NCBI GenBank assembly: GCA_965227155.1
Contig: OZ245731.1
Span: forward strand, 2,604,001-2,668,000
Origin: UBA6059 sp965227155
Lineage (GTDB): Bacteria; Bacteroidota; Bacteroidia; Cytophagales; Cyclobacteriaceae
Reading direction: 5' to 3'
DNA: 64,000 nucleotides
Below the pieces are notes generated by a model, which worked only from the letters and a program-made list of their open reading frames with translations, ran no database searches and was not told the DNA's origin. The number at the start of each line of letters is the position of its first letter. Position 1 is the stretch's first letter. The position numbers and the translations under genes were made by a program. Shown piece after piece: positions 31,788 to 39,807 of this stretch.

Positions 31788-33065
31788 ATGAGCTTAATAG
31801 AAAGCGTATTTGCACGTCAGATCCTGGATTCTCGTGGCAATCCAACGATCGAAGTAGATGTGGTCACCGAAAATGGCATTCTTGGAAGGGCAGCAGTTCC
31901 CTCAGGTGCTTCTACCGGTGTGAATGAAGCTGTGGAATTAAGAGATGGAGATAAATCCCGATACCTGGGCAAAGGTGTTACCAAGGCGGTAGACAATGTA
32001 AATGATACTATTGCAGACGAGCTGATTGGTCTATCCGTATTTGATCAGAAGTATATTGATCAATTGATGATTGACCTGGATGGCACGGAGAACAAAGGAA
32101 AGCTTGGAGCCAATGCTATCCTTGGTGTTTCTCTAGCAGTAGCCAGAGCTGCGGCAGAGGAGCTTGGATTACCGCTATTTAGATACCTGGGTGGTGTGAA
32201 TGCACATGTACTTCCTGTTCCTATGATGAACATCATCAATGGAGGTTCGCATTCTGATGCCCCTATCGCTTTCCAGGAATTTATGATCCGCCCTGTAGGT
32301 GCTCCTACATTTAGTGAAGCCTTACGCATGGGTGCGGAGGTATTTCATAACCTGAAAAGTATAATCAAGGAAAAAGGTCTTTCTACTGCAGTAGGTGATG
32401 AAGGTGGTTTTGCACCTAATTTCTCAGGTGGTACGGAAGAAGCCCTCGATAGTGTAATTGCAGCCATCAAACAGGCAGGATATAAGCCTGGTGATGACAT
32501 TACCATTGCGATGGATTGCGCTTCCTCTGAATTTTATGAAGATGGGAAATACAACTACAAGAAATTTGAAGGCGATAATGGTCAGGTAAGAACCCGCGAA
32601 GAGCAGGTTGATTATCTGGCTTCACTAATCGAGAAATACCCTATCGATAGCATTGAAGATGGGTGCGACGAGCAGGATTGGGAAGGCTGGCGATTGCTTA
32701 CTGAAAAGATTGGCGACAAATGCCAGTTGGTTGGTGACGATCTGCTGGTAACCAACGTAAAGTTCCTGGAAAGAGGCATCAAGGAAAAATGCGGTAACTC
32801 AATTCTGATCAAGGTAAACCAGATTGGAACACTCTCCGAAACTCTCGCTGCTATAGAAATGGCACACAAAGCCGGCTGGACAGCTGTAGTTTCTCACCGA
32901 TCAGGCGAAACAGAAGATAGTACCATCGCTGATATAGCGGTAGCGACCAACGCTGGCCAGATTAAGACTGGTTCTATGTCCAGATCCGACAGGATGGCCA
33001 AATACAACCAATTGTTGAGAATAGAGGAAGAACTAGGCGAAACTGCAGTATATCCTACTAAATAA
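31788..33065 (+). CDS. eno: Enolase
   Basis: Enolase converts 2-phosphoglycerate to phosphoenolpyruvate in glycolysis and works as a cytosolic dimer. The 425 residues (432 in E. coli) contain ARQILDSRGNPTIEVDV at the N terminus, the metal-binding VGDEGGFAPNF and DGCDEQDWEGW regions, and the signature ILIKVNQIGTLSETLAAIEM. The catalytic Glu and Lys residues are in their usual surroundings. It follows carA by 4 bases and is closed by a hairpin terminator at 33086-33114. Confidence 0.99.
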   Translation: MSLIESVFARQILDSRGNPTIEVDVVTENGILGRAAVPSGASTGVNEAVELRDGDKSRYLGKGVTKAVDNVNDTIADELIGLSVFDQKYIDQLMIDLDGTENKGKLGANAILGVSLAVARAAAEELGLPLFRYLGGVNAHVLPVPMMNIINGGSHSDAPIAFQEFMIRPVGAPTFSEALRMGAEVFHNLKSIIKEKGLSTAVGDEGGFAPNFSGGTEEALDSVIAAIKQAGYKPGDDITIAMDCASSEFYEDGKYNYKKFEGDNGQVRTREEQVDYLASLIEKYPIDSIEDGCDEQDWEGWRLLTEKIGDKCQLVGDDLLVTNVKFLERGIKEKCGNSILIKVNQIGTLSETLAAIEMAHKAGWTAVVSHRSGETEDSTIADIAVATNAGQIKTGSMSRSDRMAKYNQLLRIEEELGETAVYPTK

Positions 33066-33085
33066 TTAGTATCTAAACGGAATTG

Positions 33086-33114
33086 AAAGCTGCCCTAATA
33101 CGGCGGCTTTTTTT
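33086..33114 (+). terminator. Intrinsic terminator after eno
   Basis: A 9-bp stem with one G-T pair (AAAGCTGCC at 33086-33094 with GGCGGCTTT at 33102-33110) and a 7-nt loop runs into seven T residues. Confidence 0.88.
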
Positions 33115-33205
33115 GTTTGAATCAAACTCATGGCCGTTTATACTTTTAATTGGTTGACTGAAGAGAAGTGCCTTGCAGAGCTTTTAGGAGTAATAACACG
33201 GTTTA

Positions 33206-33238
33206 TTTGCCACTTGGACATCTAATTGTTTACATTTG
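33206..33238 (+). promoter_or_regulatory. Likely promoter of the FtsB/DivIC-like gene
   Basis: A -7 box TACATTTG at 33231-33238 matches the consensus, with TTTG at 33206-33209 at a long 21-nt spacing. The start codon follows 19 nt later. Confidence 0.5.
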
Positions 33239-33257
33239 ATAAGCTAATCATATTGCT

Positions 33258-33551
33258 ATGAATCGACGGTTGCCCAAAATTCTCACCAACTTTTACTTCC
33301 TGACTTTCGTTTTCTTTCTAGTCTGGATGTTGTTTATCGATTCCAATGATCTTTATTCTCAGTGGAAGCTAAGACAGAAGCTTTCTACACTTGAAGAGGA
33401 AAAAACCTATTATGAGAAAAAGATTGAAGAAGTAGAAAAGGACAGAGAGGCATTATTAAATAATGACGATCTCCTGGAAAAATTTGCCAGGGAAAAATAC
33501 TTCATGAAGAAGGAATCGGAAGATGTATTTATAGTTGTGGAGGAAGAATAA
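33258..33551 (+). CDS. Septum formation initiator protein, FtsB/DivIC family
   Basis: This 97-residue protein belongs to the FtsB/DivIC group, bitopic proteins that join FtsL and FtsQ in the divisome. It has one membrane helix at about residues 11-27 (FYFLTFVFFLVWMLF) and a coiled coil at about residues 35-70 (LRQKLSTLEEEKTYYEKKIE). The usual end pattern EKFAREKYFMKKESEDVF is present. It would lie in the inner membrane with the coil in the periplasm. It follows eno, an order seen in other Bacteroidota. The next gene begins one base after its stop. Confidence 0.9.
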   Translation: MNRRLPKILTNFYFLTFVFFLVWMLFIDSNDLYSQWKLRQKLSTLEEEKTYYEKKIEEVEKDREALLNNDDLLEKFAREKYFMKKESEDVFIVVEEE

Positions 33552-33552
33552 T

Positions 33553-34101
33553 ATGAAAAAAGCAGTATTGATGGCAGGTATCTTCTGCCTTATTGGCCTT
33601 GGTGCCCAAGCTCAGTTTAGTGAAGAACCTATTACCAAAGAATCATCATGGAGAGATCGTGTATTCACCGGCGGAAATGTGGGCTTTGGTTTCGGCAATG
33701 TCGATTGGGTCAATATAGCGCCCGTACTTGGATACCGGCTTAGTGATCGGGCAAGCATAGGTTTGGGAGGCTCATACCGTTTTACCAACAATAAGTTTTT
33801 TAATCCACCAATCAAGACCAATGATTATGGTGGTAACCTTTTCGGTCGTTATTTGCTATATGGACCTGTGTTCCTGCAGGCTGAATATGAGTACCTGAAT
33901 TTTGAATTTGTAACTGCCCCTAATGAATCTGTAAGACTGGATTTTTCGAGCTTCCTTGGCGGTGGCGGCATTGCTCAGCCTCTTGGCCGCAATGTGGCGT
34001 TGGTAATCACCGCTTTGTACAATTTCAGCTATGCCAATAGCGTGGAATCTCCATACGATAGCCCATGGGTAGTGCGCGGAGGCATCAACCTGGGCTTCTA
34101 G
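33553..34101 (+). CDS. Predicted small outer-membrane beta-barrel protein
   Basis: The start is ATG 33553 (MKKAVLMAGIFCLIGLGAQA), which begins a clean signal peptide with a cut expected near AQA-QF; the frame extends upstream to 33535 but overlaps the FtsB-like gene. The mature protein has about 160 residues of alternating strands (GNVGFGFGNVDWVNIAPVLG, RASIGLGGSYRF, GPVFLQAEYEYLNFEF). It ends GGINLGF with the C-terminal Phe typical of barrels. I predict an eight-stranded barrel of the OmpA or OmpX shape. No specific family is recognised. It is probably cotranscribed with the division gene. Confidence 0.82.
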   Translation: MKKAVLMAGIFCLIGLGAQAQFSEEPITKESSWRDRVFTGGNVGFGFGNVDWVNIAPVLGYRLSDRASIGLGGSYRFTNNKFFNPPIKTNDYGGNLFGRYLLYGPVFLQAEYEYLNFEFVTAPNESVRLDFSSFLGGGGIAQPLGRNVALVITALYNFSYANSVESPYDSPWVVRGGINLGF

Positions 34102-35168
34102 AGCTCTACTCCAAACTTTTGAGATAATTGCTGCAAATCCTCAACCACGGGATCGATCAGTGGCACACCATTTTGTTGTCGTTTAAATGTAAGCTGCCGC
34201 TCGGGATCGCCCGGTATTAGGACCTGCTCTGAGCCAGGTGTGGTTTTGGCAGATCTGAACCTTTGAATCCATTGGTCCATATGTTTGAGAAACTCATCTT
34301 TGGGCCGAAAGGCATCAACACGCATGGCTCCAAAAAAATGACCAAGCCCTTCTCCGACAGGATCACTCACCGGCTCAAGGAAAGCAACAAAAGGCGGAAC
34401 CCACGGTCCATAATTGGCGCCACTCAGCACTGCTGAAAAGATATCAACCACAGCACCTAAAATGTAGCCTTTGTGTGACCCATGCAGACGATCACCGCCC
34501 AGTGGCAAAAGTGCACCACCATGCTGCACACCAAAAGCATCGGTGGTGGGCAGACCAGTTTGATCCTGAATCCAACCCTCAGGCGCATCTAATTTTTTGC
34601 GCTGTAAAATCTCAAGCTTCCCGTTTGCTGCAGTGGTGGTAGCCATATCTGCTACAAATGCCGGTTCTTTTCCGGCCGGTATGGCAACTGCTATAGGGTT
34701 GGTTCCCAACAATCTCTCAGCAGAGAAAGTAGGTGCTACCAGCGGGCTTGCGTTAGTCATGGAAATACCAATCATATCCTCTTCAAGCGCCATCATCGCA
34801 TGGTAGCCTGCAATGCCGTAATGATTAGAGTTTTTCACAGAAACCCAGCCTGTACCTACATTTTTGGCTTTGTCCATTGCAATTTTCATAGCCTCCGGGC
34901 CGACCATTAGGCCTAAGGCAGCATCGCCATCCATTACCGCGGTGCTTGGCGTTTCATGTGTGATTTTAATGTTCGGGCTGGCATTTACCCTATTTTTTTC
35001 CCACAATCGCACATAGCCAGAGAGTCTTGCCACACCGTGAGAATCAACCCCACGAAGATCAGCGCTGGTGAGTACCTCAGCACCTAGTTTCGCCATTTGC
35101 TCGTTGTAACCCATTTTGAGAAATATGGAATAAGCAAAGGCCTGTAATCGCTCTACCGGATAATGCAT
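34098..35168 (-). CDS. Malate/L-lactate dehydrogenase family oxidoreductase (Ldh2 type)
   Basis: This 356-residue protein belongs to the Ldh2/YlbC NAD(P)-dependent oxidoreductase family (PF02615), which is unrelated to classical LDH and reduces 2-oxoacids. Visible signatures are ADLRGVDSHGVARLSGYVRL near the N terminus, VKNSNHYGIAGYHAM with the catalytic His, and LLGTNPIAVAIPAGKEPAFV with the cofactor loop. The substrate is uncertain: malate, lactate, ureidoglycolate and 2,3-diketogulonate are all known in the family. It begins 18 bases after the ppx-like stop and shares that operon. Its end overlaps the barrel gene on the other strand by four bases. Confidence 0.92.
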   Translation of the reverse strand: MHYPVERLQAFAYSIFLKMGYNEQMAKLGAEVLTSADLRGVDSHGVARLSGYVRLWEKNRVNASPNIKITHETPSTAVMDGDAALGLMVGPEAMKIAMDKAKNVGTGWVSVKNSNHYGIAGYHAMMALEEDMIGISMTNASPLVAPTFSAERLLGTNPIAVAIPAGKEPAFVADMATTTAANGKLEILQRKKLDAPEGWIQDQTGLPTTDAFGVQHGGALLPLGGDRLHGSHKGYILGAVVDIFSAVLSGANYGPWVPPFVAFLEPVSDPVGEGLGHFFGAMRVDAFRPKDEFLKHMDQWIQRFRSAKTTPGSEQVLIPGDPERQLTFKRQQNGVPLIDPVVEDLQQLSQKFGVEL

Positions 35169-35186
35169 AAATCTAAGGTTAGGTGA

Positions 35187-36131
35187 TTAACTTCTTTTGG
35201 TATGGGCAGGTAGCCGGTGAATGGTGTCCAGCAATACACCTTCTTTCAAAGCATATGCGGAGACCCTTATCTCCTTAATGCCGGTTTTCTGCAATACAAA
35301 ATTAATAAGGATGGAGGCTACCACAATCATATCTACCCTTAGCTCAATCATGCCTGGAATGCCTAGTCGTTCCTCACGGTTTTTGGTAGTGAGCAACTGT
35401 AAGGCATCTTCGAAGGCTCGCAGAGTCAGTGGATATTCCGTTTCTGTAGGCTTCTTCTCAATGCCCTTACCAACCCTGTACATATCACTGAGCGTATCAA
35501 AACTTCCTGATGAACCGATCAAAACAGCAGGTTTGTATTTTTTGACGGCATCAAACAATGGTTTAAGGTTTTCTGCGAGATATTCCTCAATCTGTTTGAT
35601 TTCAGAAGGGAGAATGGGGTCATTCTTTTGAAACTTGTCCATCATGCGCTGGCCTCCAATCTCAAAACTTTTCATCCAACTTATCTCTTCATCATTCGCA
35701 ATAATGAATTCTATGCTGCCACCCCCAATATCCATGATGAGTGACTGATGGTGACCGAGGGCCATAGCATGAGTTACCCCATAATAAATAAATGAGGCCT
35801 CCTGAAGACCGGAGATGATGCGTACTTTAATGCCTGTTTCCTCCTTGATTAAAGCTACTAATTCACGACCATTTTGTGCATTTCTGATGGCACTCGTAGC
35901 AGTAGCGTAAACGTGCTGAATTTGCTCAGCATCTATTGCTGCTTTAAATCTGTGTAGGGCTGCCAGGGCTCTTTTGGTGGCCTCAGGCGTTAACTTACCA
36001 TCATTGATTCCATTTTCACCGATCTTTACGGCAGTCTTTTCCCTGTAGATTACAGAAAATGAACCTTCCTTTACGCTGGCCAGCAGTAAATGAAAAGTAT
36101 TGGTACCCAGATCAATGACAGCAATTTTCAT
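35187..36131 (-). CDS. Ppx/GppA-type exopolyphosphatase or pppGpp phosphatase
   Basis: This protein belongs to the ASKHA-fold Ppx/GppA family, which cleaves polyphosphate or the stringent-response nucleotide pppGpp. I choose ATG 36131 (MKIAVIDLGTNTFHLLLASV), giving 314 residues; the upstream start at 36152 would lie inside a perfect -7 box. Phosphate-binding motifs are DLGTNTFHLLL and IMDIGGGSIEFII. The length equals the short Bacteroidota form with only the two core domains, so it lacks the C-terminal HD-like part of E. coli Ppx and GppA. Which substrate it uses cannot be told from the sequence. Confidence 0.92.
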   Translation of the reverse strand: MKIAVIDLGTNTFHLLLASVKEGSFSVIYREKTAVKIGENGINDGKLTPEATKRALAALHRFKAAIDAEQIQHVYATATSAIRNAQNGRELVALIKEETGIKVRIISGLQEASFIYYGVTHAMALGHHQSLIMDIGGGSIEFIIANDEEISWMKSFEIGGQRMMDKFQKNDPILPSEIKQIEEYLAENLKPLFDAVKKYKPAVLIGSSGSFDTLSDMYRVGKGIEKKPTETEYPLTLRAFEDALQLLTTKNREERLGIPGMIELRVDMIVVASILINFVLQKTGIKEIRVSAYALKEGVLLDTIHRLPAHTKRS

Positions 36132-36149
36132 AGCATCTTTTTCCGCGCG

Positions 36150-36157
36150 CAAAGCTA
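36150..36157 (-). promoter_or_regulatory. -7 box of the ppx-ldh2 operon
   Basis: Minus-strand TAGCTTTG (36157 to 36150) matches TAnnTTTG exactly, and the start at 36131 lies 18 nt downstream. No TTTG is found at the -33 position. Confidence 0.5.
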
Positions 36158-36246
36158 GTTGAGAATCATTACGAATACATTATTTATTCATAAAAGGTTT
36201 GTGAAGCAGGAATTTACCTGGTCGGATAATTGCAACGCCGATATGT

Positions 36247-36276
36247 TTTGTTTTGAGCGAATGCCGTCTATATTTG
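36247..36276 (+). promoter_or_regulatory. Promoter of the acyl-CoA carboxylase gene at 36308
   Basis: TTTG at 36247-36250, an 18-nt spacer and TATATTTG at 36269-36276 match the Bacteroidota consensus. It is divergent from the ppx promoter in the same intergenic region. Confidence 0.75.
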
Positions 36277-36307
36277 ATTTAAGTAGAATTTCCAAAGCAT
36301 CAGGCTC

Positions 36308-37858
36308 ATGAATACCCAAAATAAAATCGAAGAATTAAAGTCTAAAAATGAAGAAGCACTCCTGGGAGGAGGAAAAGATAAAATTGAAAAGCAGCATGCC
36401 AAGGGCAAATTGACCGCCCGGGAGCGCATAGATATCCTGCTGGACAAAGGTAGTTTTCAGGAAGTAGGGAAGTTCGTGGTGCATCGGTCTACTGACTTTG
36501 GACTGGAAAAACAGAGGATCTTGGGCGATGGTGTCATCACCGGTTATGGTAAAATTGATGGCCGGCTGGTTTATGTGTTTAGCCAGGATTTTACAGTATT
36601 CGGGGGCTCACTTTCAGAGACCTACGCTGAAAAAATTGTGAAAATCATGGATATGGCCATGAAAAACGGTGCTCCTGTGATCGGTCTGAACGACTCAGGA
36701 GGCGCCAGAATACAGGAAGGCGTATTGTCCCTGGCCGGTTATGCCGACATATTTTACCGTAATGTAAGGGCTTCAGGTGTTGTGCCGCAGATTTCGGCTA
36801 TTATGGGTCCCTGTGCTGGCGGGGCTGTTTATTCACCGGCAATTACTGATTTCATCCTAATGGTTGAAGAAACTTCCTACATGTTTGTGACTGGACCAAA
36901 CGTAGTGAAAACAGTAACGCAGGAGGATGTGACCTCCGAGGAATTGGGTGGTGCCTCATCCCACAGTACAAAAAGTGGCGTCACTCATTTTTCATGTGCC
37001 AACGAGGTGCAGTGCCTCAACAATATCAGAACATTACTTTCTTACATGCCACAAAATTGTGAGGAGGACGCGCCTAACTACAGCTATGAATCATCCGGGG
37101 ATGAAAAAAGAGATGTGCTGGACTCGATATTGCCTGATAATCCCAATCAGCCATACGACATGCGTGAGGTAATCCATGGTATTGTGGATGAAGATTCATT
37201 CATGGAAGTTCATAAAGATTATGCTGAAAATATGACTGTTGGCTTTGCCAAAATAGCGGGCAGGAGTATTGGTGTGGTTGGCAACAATCCGGCTTCCTTA
37301 GCAGGGGTGCTTGATATCGATAGCAGCAAAAAAGCGGCGCGCTTTGTCAGATTTTGCGATAGCTTCAATATTCCTTTGCTGGTATTGGTAGATGTACCTG
37401 GGTTTTTGCCAGGTACCGATCAGGAATGGAATGGCATCATTACCAACGGAGCTAAATTATTATATGCTTTTTCGGAGGCAACTGTGCCGAGGGTAACTGT
37501 GATTACCCGAAAAGCTTATGGTGGTGCCTACGATGTAATGAACAGCAAGCATATTGGTGCTGACATCAACTATGCATGGCCGACAGCAGAAATTGCCGTA
37601 ATGGGTGCTAAAGGTGCAGCTGAGATTATTTTTAGACGGGAAATTCAAGGTGCTGATGATCCGCAGGCCAAGCTGGATGAAAAAATCAATGAGTACACTG
37701 AAAAGTTCGCTAACCCGTACATCGCTGCAGGTAGGGGGTACATTGATGAGGTCATATTACCTCACAATACCCGCCATAAACTGATCCAGGCCTTTGAGAT
37801 GTTGGAAAACAAGGTAGACAACCTGCCCCGTAAAAAGCATGGAAATATTCCATTGTAA
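36308..37858 (+). CDS. pccB: Acyl-CoA carboxylase beta subunit, propionyl-CoA type
   Basis: This is the carboxyltransferase subunit of a biotin-dependent acyl-CoA carboxylase, most like propionyl-CoA carboxylase, which makes (S)-methylmalonyl-CoA. It has 516 residues, the usual length. Signatures are HAKGKLTARERIDILLDKGS, GGARIQEGVLSLAGYADIF, the oxyanion site IMGPCAGGAVYSPAITDF, and VDVPGFLPGTDQEWNGII in the second domain. The biotin carboxylase and biotin carrier subunits are not adjacent, so they must lie elsewhere. A second carboxylase beta subunit occurs at 51120. The gene is a single unit with its own promoter and terminator. Confidence 0.93.
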   Translation: MNTQNKIEELKSKNEEALLGGGKDKIEKQHAKGKLTARERIDILLDKGSFQEVGKFVVHRSTDFGLEKQRILGDGVITGYGKIDGRLVYVFSQDFTVFGGSLSETYAEKIVKIMDMAMKNGAPVIGLNDSGGARIQEGVLSLAGYADIFYRNVRASGVVPQISAIMGPCAGGAVYSPAITDFILMVEETSYMFVTGPNVVKTVTQEDVTSEELGGASSHSTKSGVTHFSCANEVQCLNNIRTLLSYMPQNCEEDAPNYSYESSGDEKRDVLDSILPDNPNQPYDMREVIHGIVDEDSFMEVHKDYAENMTVGFAKIAGRSIGVVGNNPASLAGVLDIDSSKKAARFVRFCDSFNIPLLVLVDVPGFLPGTDQEWNGIITNGAKLLYAFSEATVPRVTVITRKAYGGAYDVMNSKHIGADINYAWPTAEIAVMGAKGAAEIIFRREIQGADDPQAKLDEKINEYTEKFANPYIAAGRGYIDEVILPHNTRHKLIQAFEMLENKVDNLPRKKHGNIPL

Positions 37859-37890
37859 TATTTCAACTATAATTAGTTAACAATCCCAAG

Positions 37891-37920
37891 AGCCCCTGAT
37901 TTTTGTCATCAGGGGCTTTT
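37891..37920 (+). terminator. Intrinsic terminator after pccB
   Basis: A 10-bp stem (AGCCCCTGAT at 37891-37900 with ATCAGGGGCT at 37908-37917) and a 7-nt loop are followed by T residues. Confidence 0.9.
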
Positions 37921-37942
37921 CTATGCTCCAAATCTTTATGAT

Positions 37943-37950
37943 TAGCTTTG
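37943..37950 (+). promoter_or_regulatory. -7 box before the M42 peptidase gene
   Basis: TAGCTTTG matches TAnnTTTG exactly and lies 19 nt before the ATG at 37970. The T-run of the preceding terminator is at the -33 position, but only a poor TTTC is found there. Confidence 0.5.
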
Positions 37951-37969
37951 CTGTAGAAAAAATGCTGAT

Positions 37970-39040
37970 ATGGATAAAAATAGTAGAAAATTCCTTTTTG
38001 AATACCTAAATAATGCAGCTCCTACCGGCAATGAAAGTTCCGGTCAGAAGCTTTGGCTCGAATATATTAAGCCCTATATAGACACCTACATTACCGATAC
38101 TTATGGCTCTGTTGCAGGTGTGATCAATCCGGATGCTGATTTCAAAGTGGTAATTGAAGCCCACGCCGATGAGATCAGCTGGTACGTGAATTACATTACT
38201 GATGAAGGCTACCTATATGTGGTGCGTAATGGAGGTTCTGACCATATGATTGCCCCTTCTAAAAGGGTAAACATACATACTGAAAAAGGTATAGTGAAAG
38301 GGATTTTTGGCTGGCCGGCCATCCACGTGCGAAGTAACAAGGACGAGCCACAGGCTACCTTAAAAAATATCTTTATCGATGTGGGGGTAAGCTCAAAGAA
38401 AGAAGCCGAGGAGTTGGGTATACATCCTGGCACTGTGCTCACTTTTGATGACGAGCTAATGGAATTGAATAAAAATTACCTCTCCGGCAGGGCCCTCGAT
38501 AATCGAATAGGTGGTTATATGATTGCAGAAGTGGCCAGAAAACTTTCAGAAACCGGGAAGAAGCTACCCTTTGGTTTGTATATAGTGAATGCAGTGCAGG
38601 AAGAAATAGGTCTTAGAGGTGCCCAGATGATTGCAGAACGCATAAAGCCGGATGTGGCCATCATCACCGATGTTTGTCATGACACGAATGCCCCGCATTA
38701 CGACAAGAAGGAAAGCGGAGACTTGAAGTCAGGTAAGGGGCCTGTACTGACCTATGGGCCGTCGGTGCAGGGAAATTTGCTAAAAATGATCATTGGGGTT
38801 GCAGAAAAGCAGGAGATTCCTTTTCAGAGGGCAGCCTCTTCCAGAGGTACCGGTACTGACACTGATGCTTTTGCCTATTCCAATGAAGGGGTGGCCTCAG
38901 CGTTAATCTCTCTGCCATTAAAATACATGCATACTACTGTGGAAACTGCACATAAGGATGATATCCAAAATGTGATTAACCTTATGTATGAGTTTTTGAT
39001 CCAGCTGCCTTCAGGGCATGATTTCCGTTATATCCAATAA
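37970..39040 (+). CDS. M42-family metallo-aminopeptidase
   Basis: M42 peptidases (PepA/FrvX/TET-like) are cytosolic dinuclear-metal aminopeptidases that assemble into large hollow particles. The protein has 356 residues. Candidate metal ligands and catalytic residues are the His in IEAHADEISWY, Asp in GRALDNRIGGYM, the Glu pair in VQEEIGLRGAQM, Asp in IITDVCHD and the final His in MHTTVETAHKDD. All are in the standard order. The stop overlaps the start of the following gene (TAATG), so translation is coupled. Family assignment is firm; the peptide preference is not known. Confidence 0.93.
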   Translation: MDKNSRKFLFEYLNNAAPTGNESSGQKLWLEYIKPYIDTYITDTYGSVAGVINPDADFKVVIEAHADEISWYVNYITDEGYLYVVRNGGSDHMIAPSKRVNIHTEKGIVKGIFGWPAIHVRSNKDEPQATLKNIFIDVGVSSKKEAEELGIHPGTVLTFDDELMELNKNYLSGRALDNRIGGYMIAEVARKLSETGKKLPFGLYIVNAVQEEIGLRGAQMIAERIKPDVAIITDVCHDTNAPHYDKKESGDLKSGKGPVLTYGPSVQGNLLKMIIGVAEKQEIPFQRAASSRGTGTDTDAFAYSNEGVASALISLPLKYMHTTVETAHKDDIQNVINLMYEFLIQLPSGHDFRYIQ

Positions 39041-39807
39041 TGGATTTTAAGGATCAAACAGGTAGAATTATCACTCTTAATACATACCCAGGGAGAATTG
39101 TCTCCCTGGTGCCCTCCCAAACAGAGCTTCTATTCGATTTGGGACTCAAAGATCGAATAGTAGGCAGAACAGCTTACTGTATACATCCAGAAAGTGTAAA
39201 AAATGTACAGTCTGTTGGTGGTACCAAAAAGCAAATCCTGCATAAGGTAAGGTCGCTCAGGCCAGATTTGATCATTGGCAATAAAGAGGAAAATACACAT
39301 GAAATGATTGATCAGCTTGCCGCTGATTATCCTGTTTGGTTAAGTGATGTCAGGAGTATACCTCAGGCGCTAGATATGATCAGCTCCATTGGAGATATTA
39401 CAGGAACCAGTGACAAAGCGCAAGAATTAGCAGCTGGTATTAAGTCGGGTTTTGATGGGATTGAATCAAGCTTTGGTGGGCGAGCAGCCTATCTGATTTG
39501 GGAAAAGCCAACCATGGCTGTAGGTAGAGATACTTTTATCCATGAGGTTATGGAGCATTTGGGCTTTACCAATGTGATAGGATCAGAACGGTATCCGGAG
39601 ATCAACTTGCAGAAACTGAAAGCTGCAGCTCCGGATTTTCTATGGTTGAGTTCAGAGCCATTCCCTTACACATTGGAGCATGTCAGGGAATATCAGGCGG
39701 CTCTACCTCTCACGAAGGTTCAAATTGTAGATGGTGAGATGTTTAGCTGGTATGGGAGCAGATTGCTCAAGAGCATACAATATTTTAAACATTTCAACCC
39801 TCATTGA
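39040..39807 (+). CDS. Helical-backbone metal/cobalamin receptor-like protein without signal peptide
   Basis: The 255 residues match the type III periplasmic binding protein fold used for cobalamin (BtuF), haem and siderophores: GRIVSLVPSQTELLFDLGLK, VGRTAYCIHPESVKNVQSVG and LGFTNVIGSERYPEINLQKL. The sequence begins directly with the domain (MDFKDQTGRIITL) and has no signal peptide or lipobox. No permease or ATPase gene lies nearby. A cytosolic protein of this fold is unusual; a role in corrinoid handling is only a guess. It overlaps the M42 gene stop by one base and the aroA end by 14 bases on the opposite strand. Confidence 0.85.
   Translation: MDFKDQTGRIITLNTYPGRIVSLVPSQTELLFDLGLKDRIVGRTAYCIHPESVKNVQSVGGTKKQILHKVRSLRPDLIIGNKEENTHEMIDQLAADYPVWLSDVRSIPQALDMISSIGDITGTSDKAQELAAGIKSGFDGIESSFGGRAAYLIWEKPTMAVGRDTFIHEVMEHLGFTNVIGSERYPEINLQKLKAAAPDFLWLSSEPFPYTLEHVREYQAALPLTKVQIVDGEMFSWYGSRLLKSIQYFKHFNPH

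Noticed and set aside
33130..33225. A 31-codon plus-strand frame between eno and the FtsB-like gene
   Set aside because: It is short, lies partly across the likely promoter, and its product shows no domain or signal.
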